Source of the DNA: Rhea pennata | Lineage: Eukaryota > Chordata > Aves > Rheiformes > Rheidae | Direction: 5' to 3' | Length of the DNA stretch: 64,000 bases | NCBI RefSeq assembly: GCF_028389875.1 | Contig: NC_084664.1 | Coordinates: forward strand, 63,318,703 to 63,382,702 | Shown here: positions 24,301 through 37,912 of the stretch, piece after piece | Layout of the letters: every line of letters starts with the position of its first letter | How positions within the stretch are numbered: position 1 is the first letter of the stretch | Program-made: the position numbers and the translations under genes | The notes under the pieces: model-generated | The model's database searches: none | What the model was told of the DNA's origin: nothing | What the model saw: the letters and a program-made list of their open reading frames with translations, nothing else

Positions 24301-25587
24301 TTTATCATTTCTTGTAAAAAAATGACAAATTAAGATTTATTTTATAGGATCATTTATATACTGGGAATTTTAGGGTAAAGGAGGGGAGAATCTTCTCCTT
24401 TTTAAGCTCAACAAGCAAATATCATGTTGTCTAGGAAATAGTGACAGCACTATGACCTTCTAGAGACGTTTGTGTCTTCCACTGAATTTCCCAAAACCTG
24501 CAGAGCTAACCCATCCAGACTGTAAATAATGTGCTATTGGTAGTCCCTGGGAACATGTAGGAATGTTTTCATTCCTTTGCATTTGCATAGTTTATTAGAG
24601 GCCTGATAATAATGTTGATGGTTTACAGATACTGTTTGAGAAGACTATTTGGGACCATAAAATCAGGATCTTTTTTTAAAAAATCATTTTTTTTCCTTCT
24701 CACTCCCAAATCTTGCTTTCCATGTTTTGCTTTCTCTTACCTATGGAGAAATTTTCAGAAATACTGGTGATACTCAGCGTTCAATACTAGAGTATACAAT
24801 AATCTTGCTCTATAAATGACTTTTTACCTGACTGGAAAAATACCTTCCAACTACAAGTGCAATTAAAATTTTTCCATGCCTCTTGGCTGCTCCTATAGAT
24901 TATACTTTTTGACATAAATTTTCTAGGAACATGTGGAGCTTCTCATAATGTATCTAACATACGGCTTCTTTTTAAAAAAAGGGGTGGGGGAAGGTTGCAA
25001 TATGAAAAAATAAGTTTTTGATTAGGTTGATTTTTTTTCCCCAAAAGGATTTATGCACACACTATTGATGTGGATTATTTGTAAGATTCTGATGTCTAAA
25101 ACTAAAACACACATTTTTCCAGTCTAAAAAATGTAATGTTTTATGAAAAAAAAATGTTTTTTCTGAAGCATGCTCTGAAGCATGAAGGCCAGGCTCCCTG
25201 TAACTGTCCTGGTCTTCACTAGCCACGAAGGCATGCCATAGCGCAGGGTGGGAGATAGGTGAGGCAATCCAGTTAGGAAGGAGAAGGAAAGGATGAGGCA
25301 CTTGACTTGTAACAACTCCCACAAGTTTTCCTGTGATTTTTCCAGAAATCTCTTTTCATCCATATGCTTTGCCAAAAGCCTCAAATTGTTTTGCAGGTTA
25401 AAAAAACCACCAACCAGTCTTCTGACCAGATATTAGGGAACTGTGAACGCCACAGGTGTACTTGAAATGCAGATTTGACCAATTCTTTTAAGTTCTTATT
25501 TTTCTTGTTGTCTTATTATTCCATGATATTCAGTTCCCTAATTATGCAGCAGTCAGCCATCTAACTCTTGACTGTTTTTCAATGCAG
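21366..25587 (+). other. IKZF1: IKZF1 intron 7
   Basis: A 4.2-kb AT-rich intron starting with an A-rich tract (about 21393-21457). It ends with the polypyrimidine acceptor GACTGTTTTTCAATGCAG. No exon or recognisable mobile element was seen; small ORFs on both strands look like chance. Confidence 0.88.
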
Positions 25588-26294
25588 GTGAGAAATGTCT
25601 GTCTGATCTGCCGTATGATGCCACCACCAACTATGAGAAGGAGAATGAGATAATGCAGACCCATGTTATAGACCAGGCCATTAATAACGCCATCAGTTAC
25701 CTGGGGGCAGAGTCTCTGCGTCCCCTTGTCCAGACACCGCCAGGTGGTTCGGAGGTGGTGCCCGTCATCAGCTCCATGTATCAGCTCCACAAACCTCTTG
25801 GGGACAATCAGACTCGCTCCAACCACACAGCTCAGGACAGCGCGGTGGAGAACTTGTTGCTGCTTTCCAAAGCCAAATCTGTCTCCTCCGAGCGGGATGC
25901 CTCTCCCAGCAACAGCTGCCAAGACTCAACAGATACCGAGAGCAATAATGAGGAACGCAGTGGTTTAATTTACCTGACAAATCACATAGGTCCCCATGCC
26001 AGAAACGGCTTATCTATAAAAGAAGAAAACAGGCAATATGATATCTTGAGGGCAGGTACTGACAATTCCCAGGATGCTTTCAAAGTGATCAGCAGCAACG
26101 GGGAACAAGTGAAAGTTTACAAGTGCGAACACTGTCGAGTCCTTTTCTTGGACCACGTGATGTATACGATCCATATGGGCTGCCACGGGTTCCGTGACCC
26201 CTTTGAATGCAACATGTGTGGCTACCACAGCCAGGACAGGTATGAATTCTCTTCCCACATAACCCGAGGGGAGCACCGTTTCCACATGAGCTAA
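25588..26294 (+). CDS. IKZF1: IKZF1 exon 8: activation/repression region and zinc fingers 5-6 (C-terminus)
   Basis: The last coding exon, 707 bp, starting in phase 1 after TTTTTCAATGCAG and ending at TAA. It encodes 234 residues. In order these are a variable start ([20 protein letters not shown]), the conserved hydrophobic segment [34 protein letters not shown], the serine-rich stretch [38 protein letters not shown], and the C-terminal finger pair. Finger 5 is [21 protein letters not shown] and finger 6 is [23 protein letters not shown]. The protein ends HRFHMS. Fingers 5 and 6 mediate homo- and heterodimerisation with other Ikaros-family members. The five main exons total 1397 bp, leaving about 160 bp (two short exons) outside the window, in line with the usual 519-residue protein. 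Confidence 0.98.
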
Positions 26295-27095
26295 AACTCC
26301 TCCGGCACGGATCCAGCCTCAGCAGCTGCATTGCCGGAGCTGCACGAGCAACAGCAGCAGCAAAGCACAAGTCTACCGGACAGTACACATAACAAGAACA
26401 TCAAACGTTCAGACATCTGCCACGAGAAAAGATTTTTCTTTTGGTAGCAGTCACTGCAACTCAGTTTTCTAAAATGAGTATTGAAATTTGTATTGCAAAT
26501 ATTTGGTCACCAAAACTTTTAGTAATGTAAGTAGGAGCTTTTGTAGTCACAAAGCCGAAAGCCCTTTCCTTTAACTGTTGCTTCCTGCTAAACCTCCCTT
26601 GCCTAAACTGTTACCCACGCACCGAGTGCACAGCACGGATGAGAGCACGACAGGCAGGAGCGGTCTGGCCTTCTGTCTGAGTGTCCCGAGCACAGGGCTC
26701 TTTTACACCACATGTATATTTTCTGACTTCCTGGTATTGTTTGGCTCATTTAGGAAGATTAAACTCAACTAAAGATGGAGGGTCCCCTGCTAGATGACTT
26801 TGCAGATTGCTTGAGTGGGACTGGAACCCAGCCAGAGGGTCCTGAGTTATTCTGGCAGTAAAAAGTAGAGCATTTCCACGTGCAAGGGTGCTGTTTGTAC
26901 TGATGTTATGGCATGCCTTATTTGTAACATGAGGCAGGAGATCAGGTGTGTGAAAGATATAAGAAATACCCTTGTAATACACTCTGTGAAGTATGGATTG
27001 CATTTAATGTATAGAAAAGGGTTTTGTTGCCTCTTTTTTTCCTTTAAATAAATGTTTTGTCTCCCTAGCCAATAAAACTCCTTTTTTCTTAAAAA
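26295..27095 (+). other. IKZF1: IKZF1 3' UTR (minimum extent)
   Basis: Sequence following the stop codon, up to the first pair of canonical poly(A) signals. It contains CAG/AGC-rich sequence just after the stop (GCAACAGCAGCAGCAAAGC) and no open frame of interest. Mammalian IKZF1 has a 3' UTR of several kilobases, so longer forms are likely, possibly to about 30.3 kb. Confidence 0.6.
27047..27076 (+). terminator. IKZF1: Two AATAAA polyadenylation signals after IKZF1
   Basis: Two canonical AATAAA hexamers at 27047-27052 and 27071-27076, the second followed about 15 bp later by a genomic A-rich tract (27091-27113). They are the first good signals after the stop codon. The A tract could also cause false internal priming in cDNA data. 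Further AATAAA hexamers at 27631, 29118-29136 and 30251 could serve longer 3' UTR forms. Confidence 0.5.
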
Positions 27096-27636
27096 AAAAA
27101 AGAAAGAAAGAAATCCTCAAGAAATCCTCCTCTCTCTGCATAAGCAACAGTTATGATGCATTTAAATTTTCTTTTTTTTTAGGTTGTAGTCATTTAGAAA
27201 AGGCTGATGTACGATCAGGGAAAGCACTAGCTACAAATATGCACAGGGCATGTCTGCTTATACATATTTTTCAGCGTTTCTTTCTAAATGCCTGGAAAAT
27301 ATCCAGGTGTCCCTATTTTACATGTGAAAAAATTCCCATTCTACTTGCACAGAAAAAAAGTCCTTTTTTTGAGATTTGTGGCTCTAGCTGGAAGTGTTGC
27401 ACCTAATTATTTTTAAATTACTGAGCTGAATTAAACCCCCCCAGGCAAAATTTGTAGCTTTCTTCTCTTTCCTGGAACTTGCTGTTTAATGAGGGACTGA
27501 GCCCTGCAAAGGTGCTGAGCACCCTGGCTTCCTATTCAACAAAACATTTTCACATGGTCTTTTAAGTTATATTTACTTCAGCAGCGTTTTGCTGAATAGA
27601 GACCAGAGAATGTAGCACTTTGCAGAGTCCAATAAA

Positions 27637-27703
27637 ATCTACTGAGAGCCTTCGCAGCTATTTTAACTATTTTAATCTACTGAGAGCCTTCACAGATATT
27701 TTA
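27637..27703. repeat. 37-bp tandem duplication, about 1.8 copies
   Basis: AATCTACTGAGAGCCTTC is repeated at 37-bp spacing (starting at 27637 and 27674), each copy continuing CGCAGCTATTTTAA or CACAGATATTTTAA. The two copies differ at two positions, so this is a fairly recent local duplication in the possible extended IKZF1 3' UTR. Confidence 0.85.
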
Positions 27704-30700
27704 ATGTCGGTTATAATGAAAACTTCTACGAAGAATAGATTTTAACCCCAAACACAGCTGATATATAAAAAAAAGGGCTTTTTTTTTTCTAACTTCTTCT
27801 TAACTTCCTCTTCCAAAAAGAGCTCATTCCTCTCCCTGAACACCCTCCTAGTTTAAGATTGGGCAACAAAGAAAGAAATTTGTGCAGCTGCATAAACATC
27901 TCTCAGCAGGCTGGAATATTTCTTTCCTGGGTAACATTTGTAAAAATAACCCATCCAATTAGCTCACTTAATGTATAAATGTTGCCACACTATTTTAGTA
28001 AAGGGATATTGTCCAATAATCAAACTCATAGAGCTGCCAAGACCTGGAATTTTGTAATGCAGTTGCACAGGCTGCATTAAAAACACTTGCAAGCACGTAT
28101 ATATTACAAGCGATTTGATGAACACTTGTACCTAGGACAATTTGGTCTGAGGTGCTTAGTTATATTTAATACACATTTGTTTCATGTACACCCAGAGTTC
28201 CTCCTTCTGCTTTCACTTATGCAGGTGTAAGTCAGGAGCAACGCTGAAGTTGGAGGAAAGCTGCTGGTGAAATCCTGAGTTACGAACACAGGCTTTCAGA
28301 GTTCCTTAGCTTTTCCCGCTAACTACAGGCCACGTCCCTCGGTGACGAGGCGCACGGCGGTGGCGTTGCACCGAAAGGCGGCTAGCTTTGTCACCGGGTA
28401 CCAGCGCTGCGCGTGAGCTTTCCCGGGCTGATGCAAACACCTACAACAGCGAGAAGAAGTTGTTAGCACGTGTTAGGTAGAATAACCCCAAAATAAGAGC
28501 GCCAACACCACCAAAAGGGAAAAAAAAAAATAGGGGGGCGGTACAGGCCCGATGCTGAGATGCTGAGTACTGCCCCGTGCCATAGTGTCATAACTTAATT
28601 ACCAAAATTACATTACAGCTTGGTGCCTTCCAGCCACAGCTATTACGGAAGGTAAAAAGCCACAAAAGATTTGTGGGCAGGAGTTCATCACCATGGCCGT
28701 TACCGATCCAGCTTCAAAACAGACTGTACGCAGCTAGGTGGAAGCAGCATTTAAACGTGTCGTGTAGGTATGACGTGCAGCAGACCTTCGAAGAAAGGGC
28801 TTTCAGTGATAAGGTTTTTTTTCTTTTCAATTAAAGTCCAGATTATTTCGTTTTTCTTAGTTGGCAAGAACAAACTCATCTGTTCCTGCCTCCTCTCACC
28901 TTTCAGGTGGGTCTGAGCAAGAAGGGACTTGGTAATTTCTTAGCTCCTCTTCAGTGACATCTGATGAGACTGTAGAGCAACACGCTGCTTTTATTACTGT
29001 TAGTCCACTTTTCTACCGCTCTTAGGTTTAGGCCACTATATATGCCATGCCATAATGTTTTTACCCCTCATTTAGGGGGAGAGCTAATTTGGGGGTTATT
29101 TGTTTGCTTTTAACTAAAATAAAAAAAATAAATAAAACACAAGTAAAACCACATTCATTGTTCATGTAAATGGGCACAGCTCCAGTGGAGTTTAGCACTG
29201 TCTTGGACTTAGTCTTTAAATATGGATTTAAAAGATATTGATATTTTACATATAAGGTCTGATTAGTGGATGGGGGTCACTGCATTGGCATTTGTACGCA
29301 CACGTGCATGGGTGTGTGTGAGGTTCTGTGTCACTTGATGACATGCACATGCCAGTACCTGTGGTTGTGTGTATCTCATACAGGTTTTTTTTATATCTAT
29401 CTACCTGTCTAGCTCTATAAAATGTTTTGTACCACGTGATGACGCACTGTCAATCGAAGTGGATTTGTTTCTTGGGTCTTGAGTTTTCCTATTTGTACTG
29501 TAACACAATATGTTGATGTTGTATATTAAACAGTACAGCAGTATAAGTAAGTTTATTACGATACAGTGTATCAGAGGGTATAGTCAAAGGGCAGGAGCAA
29601 ACAAAACAGCATTCCTGGTTTGTAAAGGGGCTCTCTTCTGTTGCTGGTTTGGTTTTGCACAAAATCATCTTCATATTGTCTGGCAACAAATGTCTCAATA
29701 ATTTTATTTATGAACATGCAAGGAAGGCATGAAAATGGGCTGTTCTGTGTGTACATCTAAACAAACCATGCCCTTAGAAAACTAGTTTAGTATTATCTCC
29801 CTTTTTCTCTCTCATGTGCTGCTGCAATACCCTATATGGTTTAGCTCAACCCTAGAAGGAGTGAATATGATGAATGGCTTAAGTTTATATCTGCTTTTTA
29901 AAAAGAGCTGCTTCCCAACCCTTCCCCAGCACTGCCTTTTCTAATAGGAAAGTTGTATTAACACACTTACTTTTTTTGGGGGGGGGGCTGTGTTTTTATA
30001 TTATAACTTCATTTTTCTTTGAGAGCATTGTATTTAAAAGAAAAATCAAGCGAATTCCATAAAAGTTTGAAATGCAACTAACTTACGTCTGCAAAGCGAG
30101 ATGTATCTTGTAAGACAAGAGAGGCTGGAGCCCCCTCGGTGACGACCCGACGCGGGGCCGTGGGCCTGTGGCGGGGGGCAGGGGGGAAGGATGTGCCCAC
30201 AACACATCCGAACAATTTATTCCAAACAATTTATGAACAGAATGAGATGAAATAAAAATATTCTAATGGTACTATAAGCAGTAATTCTAACCGCTTCCCA
30301 AAATCAAGGTTTTTCCCAAGCTATTGAGGTACGGGTTGATCATAAACTGCAGCCACTCTTCTATAAGAAGAGAGGTTTTAATGTAGTGATTTTTTTGTGC
30401 GTTGTGATAGATAGCTCTTAGTAAACAAAATGAACTAAAAATGTGTGTTGCAGCCGGTGCCTCTGCTGGAAGATAAACACAAGTTGTTAACCAATACCAA
30501 TCACAGCACTAGATCAAATCTAATATTCTCAATCAACATTATTAAATCCTTGAACTTCAGTAGAGACATCCACAGATTTAAATGAAAGTTTGCGCAGCTA
30601 TAAACACATCCTGCCTTTCTACTGTGTTTCAAAGACTTTTCTTGAAATCATCTTTATTTGTATTTTTTGCTAGTCCCTTAACTTGATTAAATTACACTGG

Positions 30701-32110
30701 AAACTGCTGTAGGTGCAAAGACATGAAATATTATGTAGACGCAAACATACAATCATGAGTTGCGAGTATTTTATGCCTTGTGTCCCCAAACGGGCTTTGT
30801 AATTGGCACTTAAGCACTGAACCATCAAAATGGTATCTAGATGTGTCCAGCAACCAACATTTTCTAACCAGTCTTTGCAGGCAAGAAACACTCTAAAACA
30901 GCCCAGATTCTCTTAGCTGATATCAAAATGAGAACTCAGAGCCAGACTTGGAGCACACAGATCTGATAATGCAAGAATTTCCTATTTTCTTCTGCATAGG
31001 AAAAAAAAAATGCATGTATTCAAAAATTTTTTTTTTAGAGGAAAACTGGTTATCAGCATTGAGAATATTACATTGTTTTTACCAGGTTGTGAGTAGAGAT
31101 TGTCAAAGGCATAGGAGAGAGAAGAGGTTTCACTGAAAGGTTCAAGTTTTCAGGAGCTGCAGCAAATTGAAAGCTGAAAATGCTGCAGCTGGAAATCACA
31201 ATATTTGATTTCTGAAAGCTCTGTTGCTGTTGTGTCCGGACAGTGGCTGCTCCAGGGCATCTGTATCTGCGATGGGTCAGCTAAGGCCTGTCTTCCATCA
31301 TGAAACACAACCTACTGCCTGTCCAGGAGGAAAATGGTGCATGAGAGCAACTTCTGGCTCTGATGCATCAGGAACGACAAAAAAATTAATGAGGGAGACC
31401 TTGCCTGCAGAAAGGAGTGGACGTTTTAATTTAAAAAGGAGTCTCATCATGCATGTCACATATAGAGAACCCAGGGGTTTTAAATTGTGGCCCACCTTCT
31501 CCCTTGGTTGCATAGGCCTTGAATTTTCAGGGCTGCTGAGCATGCGACTCTCACTTAAATCACCAGGAGCTGCGGACACGCGGCATTTCTGCAAATCGGG
31601 CCACGGCTGCTGCGAGGTGGATACTCAAAAGCGGGAGGGCCAAACTTTGTCAGGGCTTCTTTGAAAATGGGATAGCTTTTTCTCATCAGAGCGACAGGAG
31701 TGAGGTATCCAACGTCTGGCTTCAGACAACAGGAATTCACAGGCATCTGCAATATAAACGCATCACATTTATATAAAAAATGGACCGCAGCGAGCACGGA
31801 CGAAATTCTGCTCCTCACTATATGAGCAAACTCACTGACAGCAGTGAGGCTTTTGCTGAATCCAGCACGGAGCCTTACTTTTTTTTTTTTTTCCTTTGTG
31901 CATTTAAAGTAAGACCTCACTGCTTTAAAGGATGTCCCAGGTCACAGAATGATTCCCGGGTTTATCTGTCCCGACCACACGTATTAAACGCGGGAGCGAT
32001 AGAGGGCAGCTGCTGCTGGGGCTGCTGCGGGGGGCGGCTGCAAATCACACAAACCAACGCCTTCCTGTCCCTCGGGAGAGAAGTGAAGGTTCTGGTTTAT
32101 AAGCAGTTAG

Positions 32111-32155
32111 AAAAAATAAAAAAAATAAAAAAATATATATTTTTTTTAAAAAAAT
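32111..32155. repeat. A/T low-complexity tract
   Basis: AAAAAATAAAA units run into ATATATAT, then T7 and A7. It is simple low-complexity sequence in the intergenic region. Confidence 0.85.
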
Positions 32156-35100
32156 CTACACCTTGCAGCAGACAGTGAGCCTGGGGCTGGTGGGGTGAGG
32201 AAGTTAATCAGCACCGAGCAGGCTGTTCGGGATGAGGCCAAACAGATGGCTCGTCTCTGAAATGGCAAAACGGGAAGCAGATGTGGCCGCTGCTTCTCCC
32301 CATGCATAACTGGGAACCAGCCGGTTGGTGAGGAAATTTGCATAACAAGGATAATTTGGTATCAAAACTGTCCCTAGAAGTGATCTGAATGGATCTGGGC
32401 ACAGTTGACAGTTTTCACTTCTTGTTTCCCACTCAGTGTTCAACCAGATTAAGTTTTAATTTTGAACCTACTGTTTGCCCGAGGTTGCTCTCTGGTATTT
32501 TCTCGGGAAAGCTGTGCTGCAGGCAGGGGCTTGCCAAGCCTGCCCCGACGCTTTCGGGGCCAAAACCCCTCATCTCCGTCAGGTCAGTTAAGATCTCCGC
32601 GGCTAGTTTCAGCGGGCCCTGATTTTTGGCATCAGGTCCGCAATCATCCCACGACCAAACGGTACCGTTAAGCCTGAACGAATACCGATTTTCACAGTGA
32701 CCGGAGACAAGTTTTGACTCAGGCCTCAGGTTTAGGAAAGACAAAGCCAAGAAGGGCAGAAGGGGCCGGGGGACCTGCGGAGACGGGCGCCCGCGGCACC
32801 GGCTGCAGAACGGCGTCCTCCCGCTCTGCAGCCTCACGAGCCTGCGGCGGCGGGAGAGACCACAGGAGCAGCCCCCACTCTGTTGGACAGGTGGGGAAAG
32901 CAGAGGGAGCGAACGCTCGCTGAAACACCCAAGCTGGGAGGCACCAGCAGAAGTGCTGTCGCCTACATTTTACTTTCAGATTTTTTAGCACAGCACATCT
33001 CAGGTTTACCTCTCCACCTCAGAGGTCTTACTCTGGAACAGACATTTGTAAACTCTCGTTTTCACATTGCATCCAGTCACGAAATTCGTATGAATACAGT
33101 CTAACTATATTTATATTTTATTTGCATAGTCTGTAGCGAATGCACATGGGAAATGCACTTAACACACTTACACATGTATGTAGGGTTTGGTGGGTTTTTT
33201 TGGACTCATGAAAAATTGGTACAAATTAGAATGATCACTTCTGCTCTGGAAACATCTGTCTCACTAATCCCGCTGTCAACATAAGCTGTCTGAGATGCAA
33301 TTAAAAATGTTTGAGAAGGTCAAAATAACTCTGATGTTGTGATAGTACCTGCCAGGGGAATTCTACCAAAGGAACCAAAGGAAGACTAAGCACTAATAAA
33401 AGACCCTGCAGTACCTGTATCCACAGTGTTCTGCTTCTAAGTCACACTTACACGGCATTTAACTGACCTTCAAGCACAGGTTTGATCCTGATCAGCAGAA
33501 ATAGTAGAAATGCACAAGAAGAAAAACTGGGGTGGTTTTAGGAAGCCAATAGAAAGCAAGCGTTAGCAGGCTGCGTAGCCTGAAATTAAGGATTTTCTAC
33601 AAAACTCTGAAGCACAAACCAGAAGAAAGAGCCTATAGGTATCTGTTTGAGTTGTATAAAATAGTTCTTGATGGCTGACCATAATTTGGTCATTTAAAGT
33701 AGGGAGAAATGTACCAGAAGTGATCAGAAGACCAGCAGGGAAATGAGGGGTGGTAGAAGATTGCGTGGAAAAATTAACACATCAAGCTCAGCAGTGATGA
33801 AGAAAGAAATTACTCTCTTCCATAAGGGTTATTACTACAGAACTAAGAAAGGCCAAAACCAGCACATTTCAAGGAAAATTTTGATTCTATCTTTCTTAAT
33901 AGTTGCACGTCTTTTACATGGTGGAGGAGTTGGTCTCTTGTCTTGATTATCCTTAAATGTAAAATCAATTTGCCAAATGTGAAACTATCAGTTCTCCCCC
34001 CCCCCTCCTTTCTTGAGAGCGAAATTGTGGCAAAGAAAGCCTAAATTTCTTATGCAAGATCATGCAGTGAGTTTCTGATAAAATCAAGACTGCTAGTCAG
34101 GTCTTCTACTACTTGCTTGTTCTCCAACTGCTGACTAGGTTTCCTCTTCAACGGGTAGTAAATTTAGCAATCCATATTGGCAGGTCCTTACACTAATTCC
34201 TAGAGCTGTAAAAGGGGCACAAATCTAAGTCTTTAGATTTCATCTGTGTATGTGTGTGAGTGTGTCTACACTATATGGGTGTGCAATTCAAAATATATAA
34301 TAATTTATAAAAAAAATTAACCAATCGTTGCCATTTTTCCTTCCATTTCTTTGTTATTGCAAGATCTTATCTGTTACCAAACATTTCAGGTTATTTTGGC
34401 CAAACATACAAAGATACATAGTCTTTTCCACGATTAAGACAACTTTTGACATGCAAATTTCTTTAAATGATGCACAGATAAAAAGGAAAACACTATTGCA
34501 AAAGCAGCCCTCCAACTGATGCATGGAACTGCAGACCTTTCATCAGTTCTCCTACAGACATAAAATGACCTGCTCAAAATCACTTTCACAGCAATCATCC
34601 AAATTAGAAAATTTGGAATGTCTCCTCAGCCTTAAAAACAAAATAAAACAATGCAAAACCACCCTGTTCAGCCTTTTTCTCCTCCCAACTATCTAAGGAA
34701 AAATTTTTAAAAAATTCCAGGAGGATAACAATGTGAAAATAATGTGCTCCAAAGAAAAGGAAAGGTTTGATGGATTCAGTCAGCAGGCTAGTTTACAATA
34801 GAAAACATAAGGCTTGCTGGAAACTTTGCACAAATACTGACATGCAAAATAGAAACTTCAGATAAGCTGTGGAAAGAGGGTGGGATTTCCAGAAAATAGG
34901 GAAGGACGTGTTACACCCTCCTTGTCAAATTTTGCAGGATCACCCCAGCTTCTTTGGAGAAAAGCTTTGTATATGTAGGGGAAAGCTAAGAGCTTTCCTT
35001 TTGGTTCTGCTTCTCCTACATAAACTGCTTACCTAATTTCCTTTGCAATTAGAGAAATATTCTACTTGAAAAACCATCCTTTCCCACATGCTACTGTGGT

Positions 35101-37898
35101 GCGTACATTTGCTACTCTGCCTTTGGACACTTGCACAATTTGGACTATTATAATTATTATAGCAATAGCTTACTTTTTCATGCAGCTCAAAGCCTAGGTT
35201 GCAATAATCTTAAGTAAGCTAAAATTGCTGATGCTGTGAGAACGGAGAATCACATCAGTTTGCAGCTCTGCAAAGAACTGCTCCAAGAGGTGCACAGGAA
35301 TGGGGGCCAAGTCCCTTTGCTGTGTAACGCCATGCCAACAAGTGGAGTTGCAGAGCTCGTGTTTTTCAGTGGCTTCTGAGGTCCTCCTTGGAGCTTTTTC
35401 TACTACCAGCACGTCTGAAGAATAAACGCTTCCCCATAGGTACACAAGCGCACAGTCTCGCCACTAGCCTCTCCCATCGTGACTGCTTCCTAAGACCGTT
35501 TTAGCTAGAGTTCTTCTACGTGCTTACCCACGTACTTCATTTTCAGCGTGGGACGTGCCCCACTGAAGCTGCTCAGCTCTTCACGTGGCCAAGCTGAAGC
35601 AAGCGCACAGCATTTTGCGGGAGCGAGGCACACAGTGCCACAGCTGGCCCTTGCACCTCAGACAGCTGTCTTGCAGGGAATCATCCGCTTCTAGGCTTAA
35701 CAACACATCTCAAGACATCCAATTTCCTCCCACATGATGGATTCAGCTCCAGAGCATACCTTGGCAAGTTTGCCAGCATGCAGCTAGAAGGGAAATACCT
35801 AGAAGCAAGAAATACAGAGAGTGTAGGGAGCAGGAGAGAGGAGAAGTTAAATGTAAGAAATATATTAAAAAAAGATATTTTCTGGGTAGCAAAATAATAA
35901 AAAATGCTCATTCTTGGCTTTTTTAGACTACACCTGCCTGTGGATCAGGAAAACACTGGAAGAAAGGAAGCTAAATGTAAGAAGCACTTCTTTTTGCAGT
36001 TAGCCTTCTAAAAAGTTTCATTTATTTCAGTGATAAGGAAAACAAAAGAACAAAGACCGTGTATAACAAGCATTTAAAAAAGCAGGCCTGGAAACACGTC
36101 CTGCAAAGATGAAAATTTCAGAAAACGGATTGATTCTTCGTTTTAAAGCAGCCTCATGTTAGTGTCATTCTTAACTATGTATCAGGAAAAAAAAGTCACC
36201 TCAGACTGACTCGTGGAAGTTTTAAAGTACCGTAGAACAAATTTATGGACCATACAGAGCACCTAGTTTACCTGAGACATCAAAATTAGGTAGGTGAGGC
36301 ACAAGGGTAGCCCTTTCCATTGAATCTGCAGGACAGGTACGTTACACGGCACAGCTACGTCCTCAGAGGTGCTAGTAAAAGATCTCCTTCTACTCCAGTG
36401 ACCATCTCTAGCAGGACACCAGTAGCAGCAAGTTCAGCCGCATAGGAAAGAACGAGAGAGATGTTATCACCATTTCCTCTCTAAAACACCTCTCTCTTCT
36501 CCCTCAGATGACCGGTCTTTAAAATGACGGCCCCCTTGGAGAAACAGGAATTGCACTTGCACCCTGCTTTCCACCTGCCCATCCCCACCACTGCCCTGTG
36601 CCAGTGCCGTTCCAGGTATACGCCGAGCAGCGCAACGTTACTGAGGACCGAATGTGTAGTCCAGTAATTTGTTGGTTCAACTAAAGGCATCGCTGAAACA
36701 AGCTCTGTGACTCAATGAGCATACACTTCCTGTTGTTGGCAGAAAGTGAGACTTCATGCTCTTCCCCCTTGCTTCCTTTAAAAACAGTGCTAGGAATTGA
36801 TGTAAATTGGCTGCAAGGCATCTGACCCACCACGCAGGGAAGTGAGAAACTGTAGGACTTGGGAAGATAAAGCAATATTAGCCACCTATATTTAAATATG
36901 TATTTTCTCTCTCGCTCAGTCTCTCTCTATTTGATTAATGATCAGATGCATAAAGGCTTTGCATTTTTCACGTGAAATATGCTCTCAGGGCTTAATTTTT
37001 CAGCAGGTCCTCAGAAATCTGCCCAGTTTTGGTGCTCACAAATCATTCAAGTGGTTTCTTTTGTCACAAAAACAGTCCACAATACCTACCGCAAATGGAC
37101 GTAGCCAGAATAACTAGTCGCTTTAGAAAATGGAACCGTTTGCCAGCCTACACTGCCTGCACAACCCAATCCAACATTAGTGGAGGAACCATTCAGAAAG
37201 TTAACTAATTAACCTGCAGGTAAGTTGACTTTTTGGGGATTTCTGTGAAGTGTGCTAAAAGAAGATCCTTGCACTGGTGGTGGTGTGGTTTCAGAAGCTT
37301 GGACCTGCTAGGATATCCCTACAGACTTTTACTTGTGAGGCAAGTAGAAGAGAGCAACAAATGCAATTTGCTATCAACCAAGACTCAAATGAATTGAGAC
37401 TGCGGAATTAATTGGATTCAGCTCCTGTTACCTACCTGTCATGTACCTAAATTTCAATGCATTACTTTCAGGATCTTCAGGCTTGGGAGATCACTCCTAT
37501 CTGCTCATTTAGTCTGCTGTTACAGAGTTAATTCCTAAGATCAAAGATTGGTTTCGACATCAATACATTACGCCGGGATTTTCACCACTTTGTGCAATCC
37601 CAATTTAATATTAAAGCCTGCGAAACAAGGTAAAATTAATAGAAAAAAATATTATCTTTGTTAAGTAGAGAGATCTAGAGGTGTCAGGCTGGTTTTCACA
37701 GCTCTTCCCCCAACAAAATCTTCTGAAAAATCAAAATGCATCCTACAAACTAGCAACTGCAAAACAGCAATGCTTAACAAATTGCCAGTAACAAGTCATT
37801 AAAACTGGATGATTTTAAGTGACAAAACAAGAAACATAACTTTGGCTACCCTTGGGCTTTCCTTAAGAACTTGGGTGGACTTCTCTGGGAAAAGATCT

Positions 37899-37912
37899 CC
37901 ATCTGGTGGCAG
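37899..37912 (-). promoter_or_regulatory. CTCF-like site, minus orientation
   Basis: CCATCTGGTGGCAG on the + strand. Its reverse complement, CTGCCACCAGATGG, matches the CTCF core consensus CCASYAGRKGGC with about one mismatch. It lies between the convergent IKZF1 and FIGNL1 genes. A match of this kind occurs by chance often enough that binding data would be needed. Confidence 0.3.

Noticed and set aside
31224-31664. 146-codon ORF downstream of IKZF1
   Set aside because: No recognisable domain, signal or splice context, and it lies in a moderately GC-rich patch; likely chance.
32433-32837. 134-codon minus-strand ORF
   Set aside because: Same GC-rich region, no recognisable similarity, and overlapping ORFs in other frames.
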